DNA of 20,926 nucleotides from NCBI GenBank assembly GCA_030150335.1, contig JASLGC010000192.1, positions 1 to 20,926 of the forward strand. Reading direction: 5' to 3'. The notes under the pieces were generated by a model. The model saw nothing but the letters and a program-made list of their open reading frames with translations. It was not told where the DNA came from and searched no databases. Below, piece by piece: positions 7,671-14,223 of this stretch (its first letter is position 1; the number at the start of each line of letters is the position of its first letter). The DNA is from Flavobacterium sp. (lineage in GTDB: Bacteria; Bacteroidota; Bacteroidia; Flavobacteriales; Flavobacteriaceae). The position numbers and the translations under genes were made by a program.

Positions 7671-8411
7671 ATGTTTATGGCTAATTTAACAATAAATACA
7701 ACACAAAATATCAAAATAGAATTTAAAAGTGCGTCGCTTGGAGAGCGTATTATCGCATTTATGTTAGATAGTATTTTTAAATTATTGTATGTTATTTTAG
7801 TTTCTTACTTAATAGGTAAGTTTAGTTTAGACCGTATGTTTGCAGATGATTGGTCGCGAATAGCGTTCTGGATTATTTCTTTTTCGCCTGTTTTTTTCTA
7901 CACTTTATTCTTTGAATCTATCATGCAAGGAGCTACTCCTGGTAAGAAGATTATGCGAATTAAGGTGATTAAGATAGATGGATATGAAGCAACGATAATT
8001 GATTATGCAACGCGTTGGGTAATGGGATTGGTTGATTTTTGGATGATGTCTGGTGCGATAGGGCTTATCACTATTGCAAGTTCGTCTAAAAGTCAGCGCA
8101 TAGGTGATATGCTGGCGGGTACGTCTGTTATTTCCATTAAGGAGCGCGTACCGTTGAGTGCGACTATCTTCCAAGAAGTAGCTGAAGAATATGTGCCTAT
8201 TTTCCCGCAGGTTTTAAATTTGAGTGACAAGGACGTTTATATAATTAAAGAAGCACTGCTTAGCTATAAGCAGACGAAAGACCATTCTCTTTTAAATAAG
8301 TTAGTTAATAAAGTAGAAGGGGTGTTAGGTGTGGGTAATAGAACACTAACAGACATAGAATTCATAGAGGCTGTGCTGAAAGATTACAATCAGATGACAG
8401 CTAAGATTTAA
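7671..8411 (+). CDS. RDD family membrane protein
   Basis: This 246-residue protein has an RDD domain in its N-terminal two-thirds. The family's conserved residues are seen at R26 and D33 (GERIIAFMLD) and at D147 (SQRIGDMLAGTSV). The conserved loop QGATPGKKIMRIKVI spans 86-100. Hydrophobic helices lie near 27-49, 63-84 and 112-136. The C-terminal 90 residues are soluble and helical. The start is the ATG at 7671 (or ATG 7677); the frame could be read from a TTG at 7632, but that would overlap the SpoIIM-like gene and adds no family sequence. RDD proteins are proposed to be transport or membrane-partner proteins; no substrate is known here. It is divergent from the MoxR-linked operon and 22 nt upstream of the TRIC-like gene. 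Confidence 0.9.
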   Translation: MFMANLTINTTQNIKIEFKSASLGERIIAFMLDSIFKLLYVILVSYLIGKFSLDRMFADDWSRIAFWIISFSPVFFYTLFFESIMQGATPGKKIMRIKVIKIDGYEATIIDYATRWVMGLVDFWMMSGAIGLITIASSSKSQRIGDMLAGTSVISIKERVPLSATIFQEVAEEYVPIFPQVLNLSDKDVYIIKEALLSYKQTKDHSLLNKLVNKVEGVLGVGNRTLTDIEFIEAVLKDYNQMTAKI

Positions 8412-8433
8412 TAGAATTACATTCAAAATATAC

Positions 8434-9042
8434 ATGTACAGTTTTTTCGATATTTTAGATTTATTAGGAACTTTGGCGTTTGCTATATCAGGTGCCTTAG
8501 CAGGACGCGAACGAAGGTTGGACTTGTTTGGAATGAGTATTTTAGCATTTGCTACTGCCATTGGAGGAGGAACAATAAGAGATATGATGATTGGGTACAC
8601 ACCGGTTATGTGGTTGACAAATCTGAATTATTTTTATGTGACACTTTTAGGAGTTTTCTTGGCAATTGTTTTCTATAAGAAGTTTAACTTTTTGAGATAT
8701 TCCCTGTTTTTATTTGACACAATTGGTATTGCCGTGTTTACCTTGATTGGTATTGAGAAGGGAATGAACGTTGGGTTACACCCAATTATTTGTGTAACGT
8801 TAGGTACGATTACTGCTTGTTTTGGTGGGGTTATTAGAGATATTTTGGCGAATAAGATTCCAATCATTTTCAAGCAAGAGATATATGCTACAGCCTGTAT
8901 TGTAGGAGGGTTGATGTACTATGTGTTGAATTATTTTGACTTGAGTAAAGATATTTTATACATTGGTACTGCTGGAATTATCATTGTGATTCGAATTTTA
9001 GCGGTGAAGTATAAATGGAGTCTTCCTTTTGCTAATGTTTAA
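8434..9042 (+). CDS. TRIC-type (UPF0126) cation channel family protein
   Basis: This 202-residue integral membrane protein of the bacterial trimeric intracellular cation channel/UPF0126 family consists of two repeats of three helices plus a seventh helix. Each repeat has the glycine-kinked signature: AIGGGTIRD (42-50) and CFGGVIRD (129-136). Bacterial members are homotrimeric monovalent-cation channels; whether this one conducts is inferred. Length and motif positions are normal. It follows RDD by 22 nt and is probably co-transcribed with it. Its last 11 nt overlap the end of the convergent symporter gene, with no terminator between them. Confidence 0.9.
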   Translation: MYSFFDILDLLGTLAFAISGALAGRERRLDLFGMSILAFATAIGGGTIRDMMIGYTPVMWLTNLNYFYVTLLGVFLAIVFYKKFNFLRYSLFLFDTIGIAVFTLIGIEKGMNVGLHPIICVTLGTITACFGGVIRDILANKIPIIFKQEIYATACIVGGLMYYVLNYFDLSKDILYIGTAGIIIVIRILAVKYKWSLPFANV

Positions 9043-10696
9043 TCATACGATATGTTTCCAATATATTGTGGAATAAATATCCTAATAGAAAGACTGCAAA
9101 TAATCCGATAGAATTGTACCATATATAGTGGATGTCAATTGTAAAGAATAGAATAAGTATGGTTATTTGCGTGATTATTCCACTTAAAAATACTGCTTCT
9201 CTATTTGCTTTGGGAAATAATACGGCAACTAATAGGATTCCTAATATAGTACCAAAGAAAAGAGAAGAATAGCACCAAAGCATTTGTATTAAGTTACTAA
9301 ATACTGGTATTGTATGGCAAAGTCCCAATGCAAATAATAAGCATAAGATAGCGAAGATAGATTCTCGTTTTTTGTTGCTAATCTTGTTGCTTTCTTTGAA
9401 ATAATTAGATGATGTTGTTGACAACCATTTTACTTCATTGTGCACTATTGCAATCATACTAATTAAGAATAAGGCAATGATTAAGCCTGTTATTCCTGTA
9501 GGTAATTCATTAATTATAAAGTCTAATAGAATAAAATCTGAATCGTTTATTTCAAGATTTGCATTAGCCTTTTTAATAGTCTTTTGTGCTGCTTTGTGTA
9601 ACTCACTTTCATTTTCATTTAAACACACCAATTGGTCTTGTAACATTGGATTGGTGTAATTTTGATATATCTGGCCTGTATAAAGTTGGCTAATCTCTTG
9701 TTTATTTAATTGTAATTTATCGTATTCTCGTTGTATGCTATCGTATTCTTGTGCATACGGAGAGTTCATAACGATGTATTCATTATGAGGGTTAAAGTGA
9801 AGTTTAGGATTATTGAATTGAAAAAAGGTAAATAGCATACTTCCTGTAAATAGGATTAAAGCTTGTAAGGGAATATTAGCTAACCCATTCATGATTAAAC
9901 TATCTGTTGTTTTACTGGAATACTTTGTTTTGTTGTAAGCTCCTAATACCCGTGTATCTATACTCAATAGTGTAATGAATAATAAGGTACCATTTATCAT
10001 TCCATTCATATAGGTTAATCCTTTTTTAAGAGACAAGCAGGGGGTGATAATTTTTAGCTTGTCAAAGGAATCTGTAAATTTTATAACGTCATTGAATCCC
10101 ATGCCTTGTGGTAGTTTGTATAATATAGTAATGATTATAGAAATCATTAAGGATACAAAACACAATAGTTGCATTTTCTTAGGGAATATTTTAGTCTTGT
10201 TTTTGAATAGGAGTGTAAGGACAATACACACACTGGTTACAATGAGTAATAGGGTTTTAAAGTGTACTCTTACAAGTAGTGATAGGATAATGGCCGTGGC
10301 ATAGAGTGTTACGCTTAGCAGGAATATCTTTTGAATAAAATAGAGAAAGGCGGCAAGGCGACTGACTTTTACGCCTAATTTTCCTTTGATAAAATCAAAA
10401 GCATTTGTTGTTTCTGTCGCTTTATATTGTGGAAGTATATAGCGGCATATAATAAATATGGCAAGGGGAATACCAAGGTAAAACTGTAAGAAAGTCATTC
10501 CGTAATAGTATGCTATACCTGGAAGTGATATGAATGTGAATGACAACGTTTGTATACCTAAGATTTTAAATCCATAGTATAGGGATGTGCGCTCATAAGT
10601 AACGGATGAGGTAGAATGTATTTTTTGTCTAATTTGATTAAAAGTGATCAGTAGAAATAAGACAACAATGAATATGCTCCAATCAAAAATATTCAT
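9032..10696 (-). CDS. Divergent sodium:solute symporter (SSF) family protein
   Basis: This 554-residue inner-membrane protein has about 12-13 helices and aligns along its length with Bacteroidota SSF transporters. Family-like stretches include SFTFISLPGIAYYYGMTFLQ (52-71) with the following QFYLGIPLAI, and GLANIPLQALILFTGSMLFT (271-290), which precedes the usual large soluble loop (about 295-395). The helix that normally carries the Na2-site serine pair (AAAMSSTxxEL in my memory of the family) reads ISMIAIVHNEV here (412-422), so the serine pair falls on A416-I417. The usual TDQxxVQRY segment reads IDTRVLGAY (246-254). It may therefore be a transporter with altered ion coupling, or a sensor-like paralogue. 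It is monocistronic, with the upstream operon ended by the hairpin at 10777-10814. Confidence 0.83.
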   Translation of the reverse strand: MNIFDWSIFIVVLFLLITFNQIRQKIHSTSSVTYERTSLYYGFKILGIQTLSFTFISLPGIAYYYGMTFLQFYLGIPLAIFIICRYILPQYKATETTNAFDFIKGKLGVKVSRLAAFLYFIQKIFLLSVTLYATAIILSLLVRVHFKTLLLIVTSVCIVLTLLFKNKTKIFPKKMQLLCFVSLMISIIITILYKLPQGMGFNDVIKFTDSFDKLKIITPCLSLKKGLTYMNGMINGTLLFITLLSIDTRVLGAYNKTKYSSKTTDSLIMNGLANIPLQALILFTGSMLFTFFQFNNPKLHFNPHNEYIVMNSPYAQEYDSIQREYDKLQLNKQEISQLYTGQIYQNYTNPMLQDQLVCLNENESELHKAAQKTIKKANANLEINDSDFILLDFIINELPTGITGLIIALFLISMIAIVHNEVKWLSTTSSNYFKESNKISNKKRESIFAILCLLFALGLCHTIPVFSNLIQMLWCYSSLFFGTILGILLVAVLFPKANREAVFLSGIITQITILILFFTIDIHYIWYNSIGLFAVFLLGYLFHNILETYRMIKH

Positions 10697-10776
10697 GGGG
10701 AACTGTAATTTGTTATATGTAGCTTCTTGGTGGTAGAATAGTGTAGTAGAGCTTGAATAGTTTTTGGTACAGGGGT

Positions 10777-10814
10777 AAAAAAAAGCTAGTTATACATGAA
10801 ATATAACTAGCTTT
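10777..10814 (-). terminator. Intrinsic terminator of the DUF2520-MscS operon
   Basis: A perfect 13-bp inverted repeat, AAAGCTAGTTATA (10782-10794) and TATAACTAGCTTT (10802-10814), has a 7-nt loop. Read on the minus strand the stem is followed by a run of about eight U residues (10784-10777). It lies 115 nt after the MscS-like stop and 80 nt before the symporter start, so it separates the two transcription units. Confidence 0.75.
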
Positions 10815-10890
10815 AATACTACTACCATTTGACTATTAAAACCGAAATGATAATTACAATTTTTATGCCATTGTATTTATTTGAATCGTG

Positions 10891-10914
10891 TAATAAGTCT
10901 TTTTTAACTTATTA
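10891..10914. repeat. AT-only inverted repeat after the MscS-like gene
   Basis: TAATAAGT (10891-10898) and ACTTATTA (10907-10914) form an 8-bp stem with an 8-nt loop. It lies 15 nt beyond the MscS-like stop codon. It has no clear U-tract on either side and little GC, so it may be a weak 3'-end structure or chance in AT-rich DNA. Confidence 0.3.
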
Positions 10915-10929
10915 TTTCTCATTGAATAT

Positions 10930-11454
10930 TTAAATACTTGGACTATTTTGATCTTTATTTTTGTCTATAATGACAATTCCCTTTTGTAATAAAAGGCTAT
11001 TTGGATATGAGATTCTTTCCTTTTCTACTGTTAAAAGAATGGTACAGAACGCTTTAATGTCAAGTATTTCTGCTTCGATAGGGAAGTCTTTATCTTGAAT
11101 TCTGATTGTATCTCCAATTCGAAATGGAAAAGAGAAAAACAATAATATTCCTGCTGTGATATTGCTTAGTAGTGACCATTGAGCGAACATCGCTACACCA
11201 ATTACTGTAAATACAGAAGTAATGGTAAGCATGAAGTTCTCTGGTTTTACTCCCCAAATAGTTAATACTAATACTAAAAAAATAAATAGGATAAGGGTGT
11301 TGAATAGTCGGATGACTAATCTCACTCTACTATCTCTCCTGTCTTCTTTTGAAGAAAACGTACGGATGATATAAGCTACTGTTTTTTTAGTAGGGAAATA
11401 AAGCAGAATTGTTATTGCTGTTATTATTATTTCGCGATAATACTCTTTTAACAT
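10930..11454 (-). CDS. Short MscS-like mechanosensitive channel family protein
   Basis: This 174-residue membrane protein has helices near 8-30 and 46-68, then a pore-like helix and the start of the beta domain. The family segment runs from FTVIGVAMFAQWSLLSNITA (82-101) to FPFRIGDTIRI (109-119), matching MscS TM3 and the following FxxGDxI turn. The TM3 Ala/Gly packing pattern is weaker than in E. coli MscS and carries a Trp (W93). At 174 residues it lacks the mixed alpha/beta cytoplasmic cage of the 286-residue E. coli protein; only the beta-domain portion (to about 165) remains. The start lies 2 nt after the Maf stop, so it is the last gene of the operon. An osmotic-release role is inferred. 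Confidence 0.82.
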   Translation of the reverse strand: MLKEYYREIIITAITILLYFPTKKTVAYIIRTFSSKEDRRDSRVRLVIRLFNTLILFIFLVLVLTIWGVKPENFMLTITSVFTVIGVAMFAQWSLLSNITAGILLFFSFPFRIGDTIRIQDKDFPIEAEILDIKAFCTILLTVEKERISYPNSLLLQKGIVIIDKNKDQNSPSI

Positions 11455-11456
11455 CG

Positions 11457-12056
11457 TTATTCTTTAATAAATTGAATTAATTCTTGTACTAATTCTGTTG
11501 TGGGTAAACCTACAATATTAGTGTAAGATCCATCAATCTTTTCAATGCCAACTAAACCTATCCATTCTTGAATACCATAAGCTCCTGCTTTGTCAAATGG
11601 TTTGTAGTTATCTATGTAATAATAAATAACTTCATCTGAAAGGTGTGCAAAGGTTACTTTAGTAATACAGTTGAATACCTTGGTTTTTTTAGTGTTTCTA
11701 AGACAAACAGAGCTGATTACTTCATGCTCTTTTCCACTCATGCTTTTAATCATCTCATAAGCTTCTTGTCTGTCTGTGGGCTTTCCTAAAGACTGATTGT
11801 TATTCCAAACAGTTGTGTCACTTGTGATTAGTATTTCGTTATCACTCTCAAGGGTAATTGCCTCTGATTTTGCTTTAGCGATAAAGTCTGTAATTTCTCC
11901 TGCTTGTAATTCTATAGGATAAGTTTCGTCTATATCTGATGCTCTAACAACGAAAGAAATCCCGAGTTCTTGTAGAAATTGTTTCCTACGAGGTGAATTT
12001 GATCCTAAAACAATTGCGTGATCTTTAAATAATATATCTAACATCGTATTATTCAT
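11457..12056 (-). CDS. maf: Maf family nucleotide pyrophosphatase (house-cleaning NTPase)
   Basis: This 199-residue cytoplasmic enzyme of the Maf/HAM1 fold hydrolyses non-canonical or excess nucleoside triphosphates to monophosphate plus pyrophosphate. The conserved elements are all present: GSNSPRR (18-24), the catalytic region SDTTVW (79-84, D80), LGKP (90-93), SGKEHEV (108-114) and DKAGAYGIQEW (155-165), then IDGSYTNIVGLPT (174-186). The pattern around DKAGAYGIQ fits the YhdE-type (dTTP/UTP) subgroup rather than YceF, but substrate use is inferred. The ATG at 12054-12056 overlaps the upstream phosphatase stop by one base (TAATG); a second ATG four codons in (12044) is possible. Length is normal. 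Confidence 0.93.
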   Translation of the reverse strand: MNNTMLDILFKDHAIVLGSNSPRRKQFLQELGISFVVRASDIDETYPIELQAGEITDFIAKAKSEAITLESDNEILITSDTTVWNNNQSLGKPTDRQEAYEMIKSMSGKEHEVISSVCLRNTKKTKVFNCITKVTFAHLSDEVIYYYIDNYKPFDKAGAYGIQEWIGLVGIEKIDGSYTNIVGLPTTELVQELIQFIKE

Positions 12057-12583
12057 TAATCGTATTTAGCGTCAAAATGTTGAAACCACTTTTGTTGTGT
12101 TTTCATTACTTGCTCAATAACGTCTCTTGCAGCACCTTTTCCTCCGTTTACGTGTGAAATGTATTTAGCAATGCGTTTTATTTCAGGAACGGCGTCTTGT
12201 GGACAAGTAGGCAATGCTACTTCATGCATGATGTGGTAATCTGGGATATCATCTCCCATATATAAAATGTTCTCTGGGTTTAGATTGTATTTTGCTATGA
12301 TTTCTTTAAACACTGTTACTTTATTAGGAACAGACATGTAGATTTCTTTTACACCTAAATTCTGTAATCTAATACGTACTCCTTCGTTGCTTCCTCCTGA
12401 GATAATACATACTTGGTAACCGTTTTCAATAGCTGCTTTGATTGCATATCCATCGCGGATACTCATATCTCTTAATAAGCTACCATCTTGTGCTACGTGT
12501 ACATTTCCGTCAGTAAGTACACCGTCTACATCAAAAATAAATGTAGTGATGTCATTCATTATTACTTTAAAGTGTTTAGACAT
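12056..12583 (-). CDS. KdsC-type HAD phosphatase
   Basis: This 175-residue cytoplasmic phosphatase belongs to the capless C0 group of the haloacid dehalogenase superfamily, to which Kdo-8-phosphate phosphatase (KdsC) belongs. The HAD motifs are motif I DVDGVLTDG (18-26, nucleophile D18 and acid D20), motif II S62 in ISGGSNEG, the lysine K88, and motif IV MGDDIPD (109-115, D111/D112). The GGKGAARD tail (147-154) is typical of KdsC proteins, which are tetramers. Kdo-8-phosphate is the likely substrate for lipopolysaccharide core synthesis, but no other Kdo gene is nearby. The start ATG at 12581-12583 overlaps the DUF2520 stop (TAATG); ATG at codon 9 is an alternative. Confidence 0.88.
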   Translation of the reverse strand: MSKHFKVIMNDITTFIFDVDGVLTDGNVHVAQDGSLLRDMSIRDGYAIKAAIENGYQVCIISGGSNEGVRIRLQNLGVKEIYMSVPNKVTVFKEIIAKYNLNPENILYMGDDIPDYHIMHEVALPTCPQDAVPEIKRIAKYISHVNGGKGAARDVIEQVMKTQQKWFQHFDAKYD

Positions 12584-13332
12584 TATTTGCTTTGTATTGA
12601 TTTTGTTATTAATTTATATATTTCCTTATTAAGAGGGTCATTTAGAGCACTTAAGTGTCGATCAATAATACTTTGATCTCCTCTTATTGCAGGACCTGTC
12701 TGTGCGTCTTTTGGCGCTAATACTTCCAGTTTATGCGCTGTTTCTAAGATTAATGGTTTTAATATTTCGAAAGGAACATTGTTTTCTTTACATATTTCTG
12801 CTCCAATAGTGCATAAGTGGTTTGTGAAGTTGTTTACAAATACAGCTGCTAAGTGTATTGCTTGGCGTTGTTCGCTGCTTATTTTATAAACGCGTTCAGA
12901 GAATTTAATTGCAATTTTTTCTAAGATTTGGAAGTCTTCTGGATTGCAAGCTTCTAAACAGAAAGGAATCTCTGAGAAGTTTACTTCTTTGTCCATTGAG
13001 AAGGTTTGTAACATATAAAACACGCCTTTTCTATTGGTTTTCTGAATGCTATCCATTGGTTTAGTGCCTGAAGTATGCACTACGAAAGCATTGTGAAATG
13101 GTATAGCGTTTGATACTTCTTCTATAGCATCATCACTCACTGCAATTATAAATAGGTCTGCAGATTTTAGTTCGTTGAGGTCAGATATAATTTGATTGTC
13201 AGGAACTAAGTCGCTAACTTTGCTTGGAGTTCTTGCATAAACTTGTTGTAGGTGAACATTATCTTGTTCTAATAGATTTAGAATCAAGTGATGAGCTACT
13301 TTTCCGGAACCTAAAATAGAGATAGTTATCAT
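12583..13332 (-). CDS. Rossmann-like / DUF2520 protein
   Basis: This 249-residue soluble protein resembles NADP-dependent reductases of the ProC/F420-oxidoreductase type. The N-terminal Rossmann fold begins with ISILGSGKVAHHL (4-16), a GxGxxA-like dinucleotide loop, and carries VVHTSGT (84-90). The DUF2520 C-terminal helical domain starts near residue 125 and contains HLAAVFVNNFTNHL (160-173) and QTGPAIRGD (211-219) with RHL at 225-227. I place the start at the ATG at 13330-13332; the frame stays open to 13386, but the extra 18 residues precede the true Rossmann strand and do not look conserved. It is the first gene of the four-gene operon. The substrate is unknown. Confidence 0.87.
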   Translation of the reverse strand: MITISILGSGKVAHHLILNLLEQDNVHLQQVYARTPSKVSDLVPDNQIISDLNELKSADLFIIAVSDDAIEEVSNAIPFHNAFVVHTSGTKPMDSIQKTNRKGVFYMLQTFSMDKEVNFSEIPFCLEACNPEDFQILEKIAIKFSERVYKISSEQRQAIHLAAVFVNNFTNHLCTIGAEICKENNVPFEILKPLILETAHKLEVLAPKDAQTGPAIRGDQSIIDRHLSALNDPLNKEIYKLITKSIQSK

Positions 13333-13391
13333 GGTGTCGAGATTTATGTATGTGTGGGGAATTTTATAGTACGTAAAAATAAGCATTTGTT

Positions 13392-13781
13392 ATGAAAAAA
13401 GATATAGAAAACATAGAAGATATTAAGGTGTTGGTAGACACATTCTACGGGAGAGTACAAGAGAATGAGTTAATAGGGCCAATATTTGACAGTAAATTGG
13501 AAGGTCGTTGGCCTGAACATTTGGCGAAAATGTACAAGTTTTGGGAGACTATTCTATTGGATGAATATACGTATAGCGGTCGTCCATTTCCTCCTCATGC
13601 ACAGTTGCCAGTTGAGAAAGAGCATTTCGAGACATGGAAACGTATTTTTAATGGCACTGTAGATGAGCTTTATGTAGGGAAAGTAGCGGATGAAGCAAAG
13701 TGGAGAGCTGAGCGTATGGCTGCAATGTTCTTGAGTAAGATTGAGTATTTTAGAGAAATGGGAGGGAAGCCTTTAACTTAA
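13392..13781 (+). CDS. Group III truncated haemoglobin
   Basis: This 129-residue single-domain haem protein has the 2-over-2 globin fold and belongs to the group III (P) truncated haemoglobins, such as Campylobacter Ctb. The haem-pocket residues line up with Ctb: Tyr B10 as Y19 (TFYGRV), His E7 as H43 (PEHLAKM), proximal His F8 as H69 (PPHAQLP) and Trp G8 as W82 (ETWKRIF). These proteins bind O2 and NO in the cytoplasm; a role in nitrosative or low-oxygen metabolism is inferred from the family. It is monocistronic and divergent from DUF2520 across a 59-bp gap, with its own terminator at 13847-13875. Confidence 0.93.
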   Translation: MKKDIENIEDIKVLVDTFYGRVQENELIGPIFDSKLEGRWPEHLAKMYKFWETILLDEYTYSGRPFPPHAQLPVEKEHFETWKRIFNGTVDELYVGKVADEAKWRAERMAAMFLSKIEYFREMGGKPLT

Positions 13782-13846
13782 AAGTGTAAATGAAAAATAG
13801 TTTAGTGGTTTGCTAAATTGTGTTATTTGATGATATATTGAAATAT

Positions 13847-13875
13847 GCTACCATTTTAAAGGTGGCTTTTTTTTT
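13847..13875 (+). terminator. Intrinsic terminator of the haemoglobin gene
   Basis: GCTACC (13847-13852) and GGTGGC (13861-13866) pair over 6 bp with one G-U, with an 8-nt loop, and are followed directly by nine T residues. It lies 65 nt after the haemoglobin stop codon and insulates the susC-like gene from it. Confidence 0.8.
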
Positions 13876-14188
13876 GTGAATTACTTAATGATTGAGGAGT
13901 TATTCGTTGATTTTTATATGCGTTGCTATAGTTTATATTAACCAAAATAATTAAAAAGAATATTATTCAATTAAAATTTGTTTAATCACTTGTGATTTTG
14001 AATTATTTAACTTTTTGGATTGATTTGTTTCTTTTTTTGTTTTAGTGTGTATGTAAATATTTGTTTTTTTTATTTTTTAACATATTTATGCTTTATGTTT
14101 TTAATAATATAGTAATTTATTAGTTGATGTAATTTTATTTATATTGTTAAAAAATAAATTATAATTAATATTTAGTCGTGTATTTTTT
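13876..14188 (+). other. AT-rich gene-free leader upstream of the SusC-like gene
   Basis: I see no open reading frame of note, no RNA gene and no regulator in this stretch. It is extremely AT-rich with long T and A runs, which is common upstream of outer-membrane uptake genes in this group and would favour promoter opening or DNA bending. The only structured element seen is the 6-2-6 palindrome at 13984-13997. Confidence 0.5.
13984..13997. promoter_or_regulatory. Palindromic operator-like site
   Basis: AATCACTTGTGATT is a perfect inverted repeat (6-bp arms, 2-bp spacer), 192 bp before the -7 box of the SusC-like gene. It is not a match to the usual Crp, Fnr or Fur boxes. It could be a regulator site or chance in AT-rich DNA. 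Confidence 0.25.
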
Positions 14189-14196
14189 TAGATTTG
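14189..14196 (+). promoter_or_regulatory. Candidate -7 box for the SusC/SusD transcript
   Basis: TAGATTTG matches the Bacteroidota -7 consensus TAnnTTTG. It lies 27 bp before the start codon, predicting a short leader of about 20 nt. No TTG was found at the proper -33 spacing, so an activator or alternative sigma factor may be needed. Confidence 0.45.
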
Positions 14197-14223
14197 TTAG
14201 TATAACTAATCAATTTAAAACTA

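Noticed and set aside
7655..7714. N-terminal extension of the SpoIIM-like gene up to 7714
   Set aside because: It would overlap the start of the divergent RDD gene and adds 20 residues not typical of the family; the ATG at 7654 is a better start.
12438..12676. Short plus-strand frames opposite the HAD phosphatase start
   Set aside because: Both are antisense to well-supported genes and have no start signals or motifs.
13333..13386. N-terminal extension of the DUF2520 gene to 13386
   Set aside because: The Rossmann fold begins right at the ATG at 13332; the extra residues are not conserved-looking and would shrink the divergent promoter gap to 5 bp.
13782..14223. Possible small gene or small RNA in the gap after the haemoglobin gene
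   Set aside because: Only frames of a few codons were seen and no RNA structure beyond the terminator and one palindrome.
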